Of a stretch of DNA of 32,331 nt, positions 24,610-31,643 are shown piece by piece. The first letter of the stretch is position 1, and every line of letters begins with the position of its first letter. The stretch covers positions 1-32,331 of the forward strand of contig JAUHXM010000025.1 of the NCBI GenBank assembly GCA_030426605.1, read 5' to 3'. This DNA is from Phycisphaerae bacterium. Lineage in GTDB: Bacteria > Planctomycetota > Phycisphaerae > Phycisphaerales > UBA1924. The notes under the pieces are model-generated. The model saw only the letters and a program-made list of their open reading frames with translations, did not search any database and was not told the DNA's origin. Made by a program: the position numbers and the translations under genes.

Positions 24610-24647
24610 CCCCGTGTGGCTCAACACACGCGGGGTTGGCAGAAAGG
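24610..24647 (+). promoter_or_regulatory. bulged leader hairpin before the beta-strand repeat gene
   Basis: CCCCGTGTG (24610-24618) pairs with 24625-24635 around a 6-nt loop. There are nine pairs with a two-base bulge (24629-24630). The weak Shine-Dalgarno AGAAAGG (24641-24647) follows five bases later. Confidence 0.4.
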
Positions 24648-24658
24648 CTCGCCGAATC

Positions 24659-26698
24659 ATGATTCGTACTGAACGCAACAACAAGACGTCGTTGATCTGC
24701 TCTGCCATGCTCATCGCGGCGGCGGGGTCTTCGGCCAGTGGTCAGACAGCATTCCAATGGGACTATGGGGACGGCCTCTGGACCGACACCGGCGCCTGGA
24801 GCCCGGTCGGCTCGCCCGGTGCGTTCTCAGCGGCCGACACGGCGACCGTCGCAGTACCGGGAAGCTATACCATCGACTACATCGCCAGCCGAACCATCGG
24901 TGGCCTTGCGATCACGAACCCGGACGCTGTCGTGGATATCCGCGAGGGCGGGCAGTTGGCCATCCTGGGTTCGGGCCTGTCCGGGAGCGGGACACTCGTC
25001 GTCTCAGGTGTGCCGGCATTTCCGCTCGCGCGAGCGTTCTTCGATGATGGCATCTCGATCGGAACCCGGATCATTCTGAACGATCAGACCGGATCGGTCG
25101 GGAACGTCCAGTTGCTGGGGCCAGCCGGTGCCGGGCAGAACGCCATCATCGAACCCGGCGTCACGATCTCGGGAGTTGGCAGCATCGACAACCGATTCCT
25201 CAACCACGGCACGGTGAGCGCCGGCAATCCGGGTGAGGTCATCAGCCTGCTTGCGACAAGCTCTGGCTCCGGGCCGTTTGCGCAAGGTGCGACAGGCCTG
25301 ATCTTCGCCGACAACGGCGGCGAGATCCGGTTCAACGGCGCCATGATCGACGGCGGGACGATCGATGGCACCGCCACTGGCCTGTTCACTTCGTTCAATA
25401 ACTTCGTCACCAACGCGACGTTCGCGGGCGATGTCCGGATCGGCGCCGGCAGCCGGTTCGGGATCGGTCCCGGCAACTCCTACACCGGCGAGATCACGCT
25501 CATCGGCGACGACCTCGTGGGCCAGGGCTGGATCTCGATCGTTGACGGCGCGAGCCTCGGTGGTTTCGTCACCCTTGACGGGCAGAGCGGGAACACGTCG
25601 CAGTGCCTTCTGCTTGCCTCGGGTACTGCTGGTGCCTCCGTCACCATCGAGTCAGACTCGACGATCTCAGGGACAGGACAAATGGCGGGCCGTTACTTGC
25701 ACAACGGTCTGATCGTGGCCGATGGGCCCAACGAAGAGATTTTCTATAACAATGGACAAGGGTTGAATTGGCTGCTCCCCGGATCGACTGGGCGGCTGCT
25801 CACCGACAACGGTGGGATCATCAGTCTTCGGGATTCCATCGTCGAGGGCGGCACAATCGAGGGTACTGCTTCCGGCCTGTTCACCTCGTTCAACAACTTC
25901 GTCACCAACGCGACGTTCGCGGGCGATGTCCGGATCGGCGCCGGCAGCCGGTTCGGGATCGGTCCCGGCAACTCCTACACCGGCGAGCTCACGCTCATCG
26001 GCGACGACCTCGTGGGCCAGGGCTGGATCGCAGTCGCTGACGATGCCGGCGTCGGAGGCGTTATCACACTCGACGGCCAGAGCGGGAACACCGGGCAGTG
26101 CCTCCTGCTCGCAAACACGACGGCGCCACCCGCGATCATTGAAGTGGGTGCCACACTGCGCGGTACCGGGACTGTCAGCGGGCTCTACACGCCTGTTTCC
26201 GCGCTGGTCGCGCCAGGAACGCCCTTGTCACCCGGCAACATTGCGAACAACATGACGGGCACTTTCGAGCTGACTGGCGATGCCGAGCTCGATGTCGATG
26301 TGTTTGGGTTGATTGACTTTGATCGGCTCTCCGGCGGCACGACTTCGGTCGCGGGCTTGCTCACGGTGCGGCTCGTCGATGGGTATGTCCCCAACTTCAA
26401 CGACCGGTTCACGATCGTCAGCGGCTCGGTGACCGGCGCGTTCGATGAGGTTGACTTGCCCTTCATCGGAGACTCGCTGTTCCGCATCGCGTCGGACGCG
26501 CCCGGGGTCGTTCAGTTGATCTGGACGTGCTTCAGCGACGTGGATCCGAACGGCACGCTCAACATCGACGACATCGACGGGTTCGTCACCGCCTTCCTCT
26601 CGGGCGACCTCCCGAACGCGGACTGCGACCACAACGGCACGCTGAACATCGACGACATCGATTGTTTCGTCGCCGGGTTCCTCGCCGGGTGCCCCTAA
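24659..26698 (+). CDS. exported beta-strand repeat (autotransporter-passenger-like) protein with dockerin
   Basis: The protein has 679 residues. ATG 24659 is chosen because a signal peptide follows (NNKTSLICSAMLIAAAGSSASG); upstream in-frame starts would bury it. The body is a solenoid of short strands (GGTIDGTATG, VTISGVGSIDN, VTLDGQSGNT) with a C-terminal block (LTVRLVDGYVPNFNDRFTIV, then SGSVTGAFDEVDLP) typical of autotransporter-passenger and planctomycete repeat proteins. Two copies of a 45-residue segment, starting FNNFVTNATFAGDVRIG, sit 165 residues apart and are almost identical at DNA level. The dockerin (26528-26695) lacks cysteines 2 and 3, Ile/Ile at loop position 10. Codon use is less GC-biased than in its neighbours, which may mean later arrival. 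Confidence 0.85.
   Translation: MIRTERNNKTSLICSAMLIAAAGSSASGQTAFQWDYGDGLWTDTGAWSPVGSPGAFSAADTATVAVPGSYTIDYIASRTIGGLAITNPDAVVDIREGGQLAILGSGLSGSGTLVVSGVPAFPLARAFFDDGISIGTRIILNDQTGSVGNVQLLGPAGAGQNAIIEPGVTISGVGSIDNRFLNHGTVSAGNPGEVISLLATSSGSGPFAQGATGLIFADNGGEIRFNGAMIDGGTIDGTATGLFTSFNNFVTNATFAGDVRIGAGSRFGIGPGNSYTGEITLIGDDLVGQGWISIVDGASLGGFVTLDGQSGNTSQCLLLASGTAGASVTIESDSTISGTGQMAGRYLHNGLIVADGPNEEIFYNNGQGLNWLLPGSTGRLLTDNGGIISLRDSIVEGGTIEGTASGLFTSFNNFVTNATFAGDVRIGAGSRFGIGPGNSYTGELTLIGDDLVGQGWIAVADDAGVGGVITLDGQSGNTGQCLLLANTTAPPAIIEVGATLRGTGTVSGLYTPVSALVAPGTPLSPGNIANNMTGTFELTGDAELDVDVFGLIDFDRLSGGTTSVAGLLTVRLVDGYVPNFNDRFTIVSGSVTGAFDEVDLPFIGDSLFRIASDAPGVVQLIWTCFSDVDPNGTLNIDDIDGFVTAFLSGDLPNADCDHNGTLNIDDIDCFVAGFLAGCP
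25400..25534 (+). repeat. internal 135-bp repeat, copy 1
   Basis: This segment matches 25895-26029 with a single mismatch (A at 25493, C at 25988). The offset of 495 bases equals 165 codons, so the repeat is in frame. The near-identity suggests recent duplication or gene conversion. Confidence 0.9.
25895..26029 (+). repeat. internal 135-bp repeat, copy 2
   Basis: Second copy of the in-frame repeat at 25400-25534, with one mismatch over 135 bases. Similarity continues at lower level on both sides, so this is the best-preserved core of a longer duplicated unit. Confidence 0.9.
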
Positions 26699-26739
26699 AC
26701 CCCCCGGATCGCCCCCCGCCGGGTTTCCCGCGAAAGTTG

Positions 26740-26768
26740 TTGCCTGGGCCCCGGATCCCCGCGATACT
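26740..26768 (+). promoter_or_regulatory. promoter of the GH13 gene
   Basis: TTGCCT (26740-26745), a 17-bp spacer and GATACT (26763-26768). Transcription would start near 26775, giving a leader of about 53 nt that contains the hairpin at 26782-26811. Confidence 0.5.
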
Positions 26769-26781
26769 GCCCGCGTAGGGG

Positions 26782-26822
26782 GACAGGAACGCCGGGGCCG
26801 CCCGGCCTGTCAGTCCGAGGGA
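26782..26822 (+). promoter_or_regulatory. leader hairpin before the GH13 Shine-Dalgarno site
   Basis: GACAGG (26782-26787) pairs with CCTGTC (26806-26811). Inside, CCGGG (26792-26796) pairs with CCCGG (26801-26805), leaving a 4-base bulge on the left. GAGGGA (26817-26822) follows five bases later. Confidence 0.45.
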
Positions 26823-26827
26823 GCGTC

Positions 26828-29158
26828 ATGCATTCGAAGATCCTGCCCGCCGCGCTGCTCGCGGCGATTTGTGCCACACCCGCCGTCGCCGCCTCCAACG
26901 ACAACAACGTCGAGTGGGACGGGCTTAGCCATGTCCTCTGGCAGGATATGCGCCCCATCGTCCCCCTCGCGGGCGACGCGTTCACCGTCGAGTTCCAGAC
27001 GTTTCGCGACGACCTGACCGCCGCACGCGTTCGCCAGGACGTCGGGGGCACCCAGACCTGGCACGCCGCCTCCGTCGTGTCGCAGCGCGGGCCCTACGAC
27101 ATCTGGCGCGCCTCCCTCCCGGGCACCGCGAGCGACCAGCTCTCCTTCGTCATCGAAGCCACCGACGGCACCGACACCGACTACCTCGGGCCCGACGGCG
27201 TGCGCGACACGCTCTCCGGCAGCGAGTTCGTGCTCGACTTCGTCACGCTCGCGCACGCGCCCTACGGCGCGACGCCCACCAACTCGGGCGTCGCGTTCAA
27301 GGTCTACTCCCCCTCACGCTCCACATGCCACGTCCGCGGCGAGTTCAACGCGTGGTCCACCGCCAACCCGCTCACCAAGCACGGCGACGATTTCACCGGC
27401 GTCGTCGCCGGTGCCCAGGTCGGCGAGATGTACAAATTCTACTTCAACAACTCCGTGTGGAACACCGACCCGCGCGCCGCGAGCCTCAACCCCAACGACA
27501 ACCAGAACGCCGTCATCTCCGACCCGCTCGCCTACCAGTGGCAGCACGACGACTTCACCGCCGACCCGCTCGACGAGCTCGTCATCTACCAGCTCCACGT
27601 GGGCACCTTCGCCGGGCGCAACGACCCCTTCGGCCCGACGTCCAACCCATCGGGCTACCGCGACGTGGGCGACCGCGCCGCGCACCTCGCCGAGCTCGGC
27701 GTGAACGCCGTCATGGTCAACCCCATCAACGAGTTCCCCGGGTCGCACTCCGGCGGGTACAACCCCATCTCGCAGTTCGCCTGGGAGTGGGGCCTGGGCA
27801 CTCCCGACGACCTCAAGTACATGGTCGATCAGCTCCACGGCGCGGGCATCGCCGTCCTCCTCGACGGCGTCTGGAATCACTTCTCCCCGACCGACAACTT
27901 CCTCTGGAACTACGACGGCACCCAGCTCTACTACGACTCGCCCGCACAGGACACCCCATGGGGCGCCCAGGCGGACTACGACGACCCCGGCGTCTTCGAT
28001 TACTTCATCGACTCGGTCCACCACGTCATGGGCGAGTTCCGCATGGACGGCTACCGCCACGACGCCGTCATGGCGATGACCGACTCGGGCTGGACCGCCC
28101 AGTGGTCCGTCGGCCAAGACCTCATGCGCGAGATGAACCGCACCATCGCCCAGCGCTACACCGACGCGCACACGATCGCCGAGATCTACATCGACTCGCC
28201 GTGGGTCCAGACAGGCATCGAGTTCGACACGCAGTACCACAACGAGTTCAAGGAAGCGATCCGCAGCGCCGTCTTCGACGCCTCGTTCGGAAACCCCAAC
28301 ATGACGCGCCTGGCCAACGCGATCGACGGCACCGGCAGCGTCTCTGGGACCGACGTCCTCAACTACTTCGAGCTCCACGACGACGCCTGGCCCCTCAACG
28401 GGCACGAGCGCGCCGTCCGCGTCATCGACACGACGAACCCGCACGACGACGCCAACGCCCGCGGCCGCACCACCATGGCCCACGGCGTCACCCTCCTCTC
28501 CTCGGGCGTCCCCGCCATCCTGCAGGGCACCGAGTGGCTCGAGAACGACGGGTGGGAGTCCAGCAAGATCGACTGGTCGCACAAGACGACCTACAGCGGC
28601 GTCTTCGATTTCTACAAGACCGTCGTCGGCCTGCGCACCTCCGAGCCCGCGCTCTTCGCCAACGCGGGAATCCAGATCACGCACGTGAACGACGCCGCGA
28701 ACGTCCTCGCCTTCGAGCGTTTCCAGGTCGGCGGCAAGAACTACGTCGTCGTCGCGAGCCTCTCGAACAACACCTTCGGCGGCTACCGCGTCGGCCTCCC
28801 CCGTTCGGGCACATGGGGCGTCGTCGTCAACAACCAGGCCCCCGAGTTCGACGGCGACGGCAACGGCCCAACCCTCGGGTCCACCATCACCGCCGAGGCG
28901 GTCGCCCACGACGGCTTGCCCCAGTCCGTGCAGTTCGAGCTGCCCGCGCGCGGGTTCATCGTCTTCGAGCACGAGCCGACACTCGCCTGCTCTCAGGCGG
29001 ACATGGACGCCAACGGCACGCTCAACCTCGACGACATCGACCTCTTTGTCGCCGCCTTCCTTTCGGGCGACCTCCTCGCCGACCTGGACGCGAACGGAAC
29101 CCTGAATCTCGACGACATCGACGCGTTTGTCGTGGCCTTCCTCGCCGGGTGCGGGTAA
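26828..29158 (+). CDS. exported GH13 alpha-amylase/branching-enzyme-like protein with cysteine-poor dockerin
   Basis: The protein has 776 residues with a signal peptide ending ATPAVA. After an N-terminal beta region comes a CBM48-like module (GVAFKVYSPSRSTCHVRGEF ... MYKFYFNN, about 155-225). A GH13 barrel follows: GVNAVMVNPINEF, LLDGVWNHFSP, then FRMDGYRHDAV with the nucleophile Asp412, IAEIY with the acid Glu452, and FELHDDAW with Asp518. The order and spacing resemble glycogen branching enzymes and related glucan hydrolases; the exact reaction is open. A C-terminal beta-sandwich (about 615-715) precedes the dockerin (28988-29155). That dockerin keeps only the first and last cysteine and ends Gly-Cys-Gly, the one exception to Gly-Cys-Pro here. 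Confidence 0.92.
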   Translation: MHSKILPAALLAAICATPAVAASNDNNVEWDGLSHVLWQDMRPIVPLAGDAFTVEFQTFRDDLTAARVRQDVGGTQTWHAASVVSQRGPYDIWRASLPGTASDQLSFVIEATDGTDTDYLGPDGVRDTLSGSEFVLDFVTLAHAPYGATPTNSGVAFKVYSPSRSTCHVRGEFNAWSTANPLTKHGDDFTGVVAGAQVGEMYKFYFNNSVWNTDPRAASLNPNDNQNAVISDPLAYQWQHDDFTADPLDELVIYQLHVGTFAGRNDPFGPTSNPSGYRDVGDRAAHLAELGVNAVMVNPINEFPGSHSGGYNPISQFAWEWGLGTPDDLKYMVDQLHGAGIAVLLDGVWNHFSPTDNFLWNYDGTQLYYDSPAQDTPWGAQADYDDPGVFDYFIDSVHHVMGEFRMDGYRHDAVMAMTDSGWTAQWSVGQDLMREMNRTIAQRYTDAHTIAEIYIDSPWVQTGIEFDTQYHNEFKEAIRSAVFDASFGNPNMTRLANAIDGTGSVSGTDVLNYFELHDDAWPLNGHERAVRVIDTTNPHDDANARGRTTMAHGVTLLSSGVPAILQGTEWLENDGWESSKIDWSHKTTYSGVFDFYKTVVGLRTSEPALFANAGIQITHVNDAANVLAFERFQVGGKNYVVVASLSNNTFGGYRVGLPRSGTWGVVVNNQAPEFDGDGNGPTLGSTITAEAVAHDGLPQSVQFELPARGFIVFEHEPTLACSQADMDANGTLNLDDIDLFVAAFLSGDLLADLDANGTLNLDDIDAFVVAFLAGCG

Positions 29159-29197
29159 GTTCCCCGACGAGATCACACGGGCGCGTGGATCCGATAA

Positions 29198-29229
29198 CCG
29201 CGCCCCGCGGAACAAACGACGGGGCGTGG
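29198..29229 (+). terminator. hairpin after the GH13 gene
   Basis: A stem of ten pairs with one G-U joins 29198-29207 and 29220-29229 (core CGCCCCG/CGGGGCG) around a 12-nt loop, 39 bases past the stop. It is followed by ATTCTCC, which can pair with the next gene's GGAGA (29254-29258). Confidence 0.5.
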
Positions 29230-29263
29230 ATTCTCCGCGCTCGCAACACCTGAGGAGAGACCC

Positions 29264-30643
29264 ATGCTCAGCCGTGCCGCGTGCGCCGCCGCCGCCCTTG
29301 CCCTGCCCGCCGTCGCCGGCGCCCAGCCCTTCCACGCCGAGCGCGTCGCGACGGGCCTGGCCCGCCCCGTCGCGGTTGTTCCCCCGCCGGACGGCTCGGA
29401 CCGCACATTCATCATCGAGCAACGCTCCGGCTCGACCGGGCGCATCCGCGTGTTCGACACCGCGACCGATACGCTGCTCACAACCCCCGCGCTCTCGATC
29501 TCAGGCGTGAGCACGTCCAGCGAGCAGGGCCTGCTCGGCATGGCGTTCGACCCCGACTACGCCACCAACGGGTACGTCTACGTCAATTACACCACCAACT
29601 CGGGCGGCAACCAGACGCGCATCGTCCGCTACACCGTCTCCGCTGCCGACCCCAACATCTTCGACGCCGCCTCCGCGCACCGCATCATGACCATCCCCCA
29701 GCCCGACACCAACCACAACGGCGGCTGGATCGCCTTCGGGCCCGATGGCTACCTCTACGTCGGCATGGGCGACGGCGGCTCGGGCAACGACCCTTGGGGC
29801 GCCCTCGGCAACGGGCAGAACCTCGCCACCAAGCTCGGCGCGATGCTCCGCGTGGACGTGCACGGCGACGACTTCCCCGCCGACACGAACAACAACTACG
29901 CCGTCCCCGCCGACAACCCCTTCGTCGGCCAGCCCGGCGCGGACGAGTCCATCTGGGCGTGGGGCCTGCGCAACCCCTGGCGCAACGACTTCGACCCTCA
30001 GACCGGGGATCTCTACATCGCCGACGTCGGGCAGTTCCAACGCGAGGAAGTCAACCACCAGCCCGCGTCCAGCCCGGGCGGCGAAAACTACGGGTGGCGA
30101 AAGTGGGAAGGTACCCGCCACAACTTCCCGGGCGACCCCGCGCCCCTCGCCGGCGACGCCGTCTTCCCCATCACCGAGTACACACACTCCGCGCCCGACA
30201 ACGGGTGTTCGATCTCCGGCGGCGTCGTCGTCCGCACGCAGACACTCCCCGACCTCTGGGGTGAGTTCCTCTTCGCCGACTACTGCTCGGGCAAGGTCTA
30301 CGCCGTCCGCGAGACCGTCTCGGGCTGGGTCCGCGAGGAGATCACGGCCGACATCACCTTCAACATCAGCTCGTTCTCCGGCATCTCCTCGTTCGGGCGC
30401 GACACCGACGGGCGCGTCTACGTCTGCTCCCTCTTCAACGGCAGCGTCTTCCGCCTCACCCAGCCCGGCATCTGCGGCATCGGCGACATGAACGGGGACG
30501 GCACCCTGAACGTGGACGACATCGATGTCCTCGTCGCCGGGTTCCTCGCCAACGACCCGGACGCCGACCTGGATCAGAACGGCGCCTGGAACGTGGACGA
30601 CATCGACCTCTTCGTCTCGAGCTTCCTGGGCGGGTGCCCGTAA
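29264..30643 (+). CDS. exported PQQ-dependent (GSDH-type) sugar dehydrogenase with cysteine-poor dockerin
   Basis: The protein has 459 residues. ATG 29264 follows GAGGAGA and the signal peptide ends AVAGA. The sequence runs along the soluble glucose/aldose dehydrogenase propeller: FHAERVATGLARPVAV, SEQGLLGMAFDPDY, then NHNGGWIAFGPDGYLYVGMG with the likely catalytic base His151, WGLRNPWRNDFDP, GENYGWRKWEG, and YTHSAPDNGCSISGGVV. It should oxidise a sugar at C1 and needs PQQ and an electron acceptor; the dockerin cupredoxin at 9124 is a possible one (inference). The dockerin (30473-30640) keeps only the outer cysteines, Val/Val at loop position 10. Confidence 0.92.
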   Translation: MLSRAACAAAALALPAVAGAQPFHAERVATGLARPVAVVPPPDGSDRTFIIEQRSGSTGRIRVFDTATDTLLTTPALSISGVSTSSEQGLLGMAFDPDYATNGYVYVNYTTNSGGNQTRIVRYTVSAADPNIFDAASAHRIMTIPQPDTNHNGGWIAFGPDGYLYVGMGDGGSGNDPWGALGNGQNLATKLGAMLRVDVHGDDFPADTNNNYAVPADNPFVGQPGADESIWAWGLRNPWRNDFDPQTGDLYIADVGQFQREEVNHQPASSPGGENYGWRKWEGTRHNFPGDPAPLAGDAVFPITEYTHSAPDNGCSISGGVVVRTQTLPDLWGEFLFADYCSGKVYAVRETVSGWVREEITADITFNISSFSGISSFGRDTDGRVYVCSLFNGSVFRLTQPGICGIGDMNGDGTLNVDDIDVLVAGFLANDPDADLDQNGAWNVDDIDLFVSSFLGGCP

Positions 30644-30688
30644 CGAACCCGCCCTGAGAGGGCAGAACCAAGGTTTTTGGGACCTGAT

Positions 30689-30748
30689 CAGGGCCCGCCC
30701 CGAAGCTCGGAATCGGGCGTTGGTGCGGGCCCTGCCTGCCCATAGACT
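30689..30748 (+). promoter_or_regulatory. promoter overlapped by a 10-bp inverted repeat
   Basis: CAGGGCCCGC (30689-30698) is perfectly complementary to GCGGGCCCTG (30725-30734), with an inner 5-bp stem (30699-30703 with 30713-30717). The promoter TTGGTG (30720-30725), 17 bp, TAGACT (30743-30748) overlaps its right arm. It may be the terminator of the dehydrogenase gene or an operator. A weak hairpin (30651-30663) and a T5 run (30674-30678) lie just upstream. Confidence 0.45.
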
Positions 30749-30761
30749 GTGAACACCAGAC

Positions 30762-30785
30762 GGCGGGGTTCCCCGCCCGGGAGGA
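30762..30785 (+). promoter_or_regulatory. leader hairpin before the Shine-Dalgarno site of the small beta protein
   Basis: GGCGGG (30762-30767) pairs with CCCGCC (30772-30777) around GTTC. The Shine-Dalgarno GGGAGGA (30779-30785) starts one base later. Confidence 0.4.
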
Positions 30786-30793
30786 ACCAGATC

Positions 30794-31609
30794 ATGAAGC
30801 CGTGCGCCATCATCGCCGCCGCGATCGCTGTCACCGCCGGCGGCGCCGCCGCGGACGTCCTGCTCGTTGACATCAACATCGACGACCCATCCAGCATCGA
30901 GCTCGAGCTGTGCCAGGACCTGCCCATCGTCGGCGGGTGCGACACCGACAGCTCCGACATCTCGGGCACCGCCACCTTCGAGGTGGACACCACCGCAGGC
31001 ACCGCCTCGCTCGTGGACTTCCTCATCACGACCGACACCGGCCTCACGTACACCTACACCGGCATCCTCTCCGAAGTCACCGCGACGTCCGGTCCCGTTG
31101 ACGTCTTCTATGGCGGCGCCGGGCCCGCCGGGCCCGTCGCACTCACCGCCGGCGCGTTCACGTTCCCAGGTGTAACCGTCGATCTCGCCGGCACCGCCGC
31201 CGTCACGGGCACCATCCTCGGCGCGGGCGACGTGAACGAGTCCATCGACTTCTCCGAGTTCGGCCCCTTCGTCGCCGACCTCTCGGGCATGCTCACCGAG
31301 TCCGCCGGCACATGGACGCTCGACGCGAGCTTCGCATTCGACGAGATGACCGTGGGCGACGTGATGGGCATCACCGTCACCACGACCGCGACCGGCTCGC
31401 TCACGCTCGTCGGCACCGGCACCGGCACCCCCGTCGGGTGCACCGCCGACTGCGACGGCAGCGGCACGCTCAACATCGATGACATCGACTGCTTCGTCAC
31501 CGCGTTCCTCGGGTCCGACCTCGCGGCCGCCGACTGCGACGGCAACGGCACCCTGAACATCGACGATATCGACTGCTTCGTCACCAGCTTCCTCGCCGGG
31601 TGCCCCTGA
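30794..31609 (+). CDS. exported beta-rich protein of unknown function with GC-type dockerin
   Basis: The protein has 271 residues. ATG 30794 follows GGGAGGA and the signal peptide ends AGGAAA. The 195-residue body is Thr/Gly/Val-rich with alternating strands (ISGTATFEVDTTAGTASLVD, VTVDLAGTAAVTG, GITVTTTATGSLTLVGTG). I recognise no catalytic motif or named family. Two cysteines near the start (ELCQDL and GGCDTD) may form a disulfide. The dockerin (31439-31606) has six cysteines, Ile/Ile at loop position 10, and is joined by a short Gly/Thr linker. The next gene begins 34 bases after the stop with no terminator between, so the two are probably one transcript. Confidence 0.8.
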   Translation: MKPCAIIAAAIAVTAGGAAADVLLVDINIDDPSSIELELCQDLPIVGGCDTDSSDISGTATFEVDTTAGTASLVDFLITTDTGLTYTYTGILSEVTATSGPVDVFYGGAGPAGPVALTAGAFTFPGVTVDLAGTAAVTGTILGAGDVNESIDFSEFGPFVADLSGMLTESAGTWTLDASFAFDEMTVGDVMGITVTTTATGSLTLVGTGTGTPVGCTADCDGSGTLNIDDIDCFVTAFLGSDLAAADCDGNGTLNIDDIDCFVTSFLAGCP

Positions 31610-31643
31610 GGCGCCCGCTGATCCCTGTGGAGATTCAAGAACC

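Larger units (their letters stand above)
3060..31606 (+). repeat. family of 18 dockerin-coding repeats at the 3' ends of genes
   Basis: Each copy is about 168 bases and encodes two halves of the form ADCDxxGxLNxDDIDCFV, opened by a Cys and closed by GCP. Domains lie at 3060-3227, 3893-4057, 5313-5480, 6916-7086, 8826-8993, 9634-9804, 12349-12513, 13603-13770, 15484-15651, 17776-17943, 19792-19959, 21348-21515, 22843-23010, 24284-24451, 26528-26695, 28988-29155, 30473-30640 and 31439-31606. Each half holds a calcium-type loop (D1, D3, S/N5, G6, N9, D12). Blocks such as AACATCGACGACATCGAC recur exactly, so the copies are also DNA repeats open to recombination. They correspond, as far as I recall, to what is annotated as GC-type dockerin in planctomycetes. 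Confidence 0.9.

Noticed and set aside
24515-24658. Upstream extension of the beta-strand repeat protein to 24515
   Set aside because: The extra 48 residues lack export features, and the signal peptide begins at the ATG at 24659.
3060-31606. Regularly recurring repeats that could suggest a CRISPR array or integron cassettes
   Set aside because: The repeats are coding dockerin halves at gene ends, spaced 0.8-2.9 kb apart. No integrase, attC-like site or cas gene is visible, and most genes have their own leader and hairpin.
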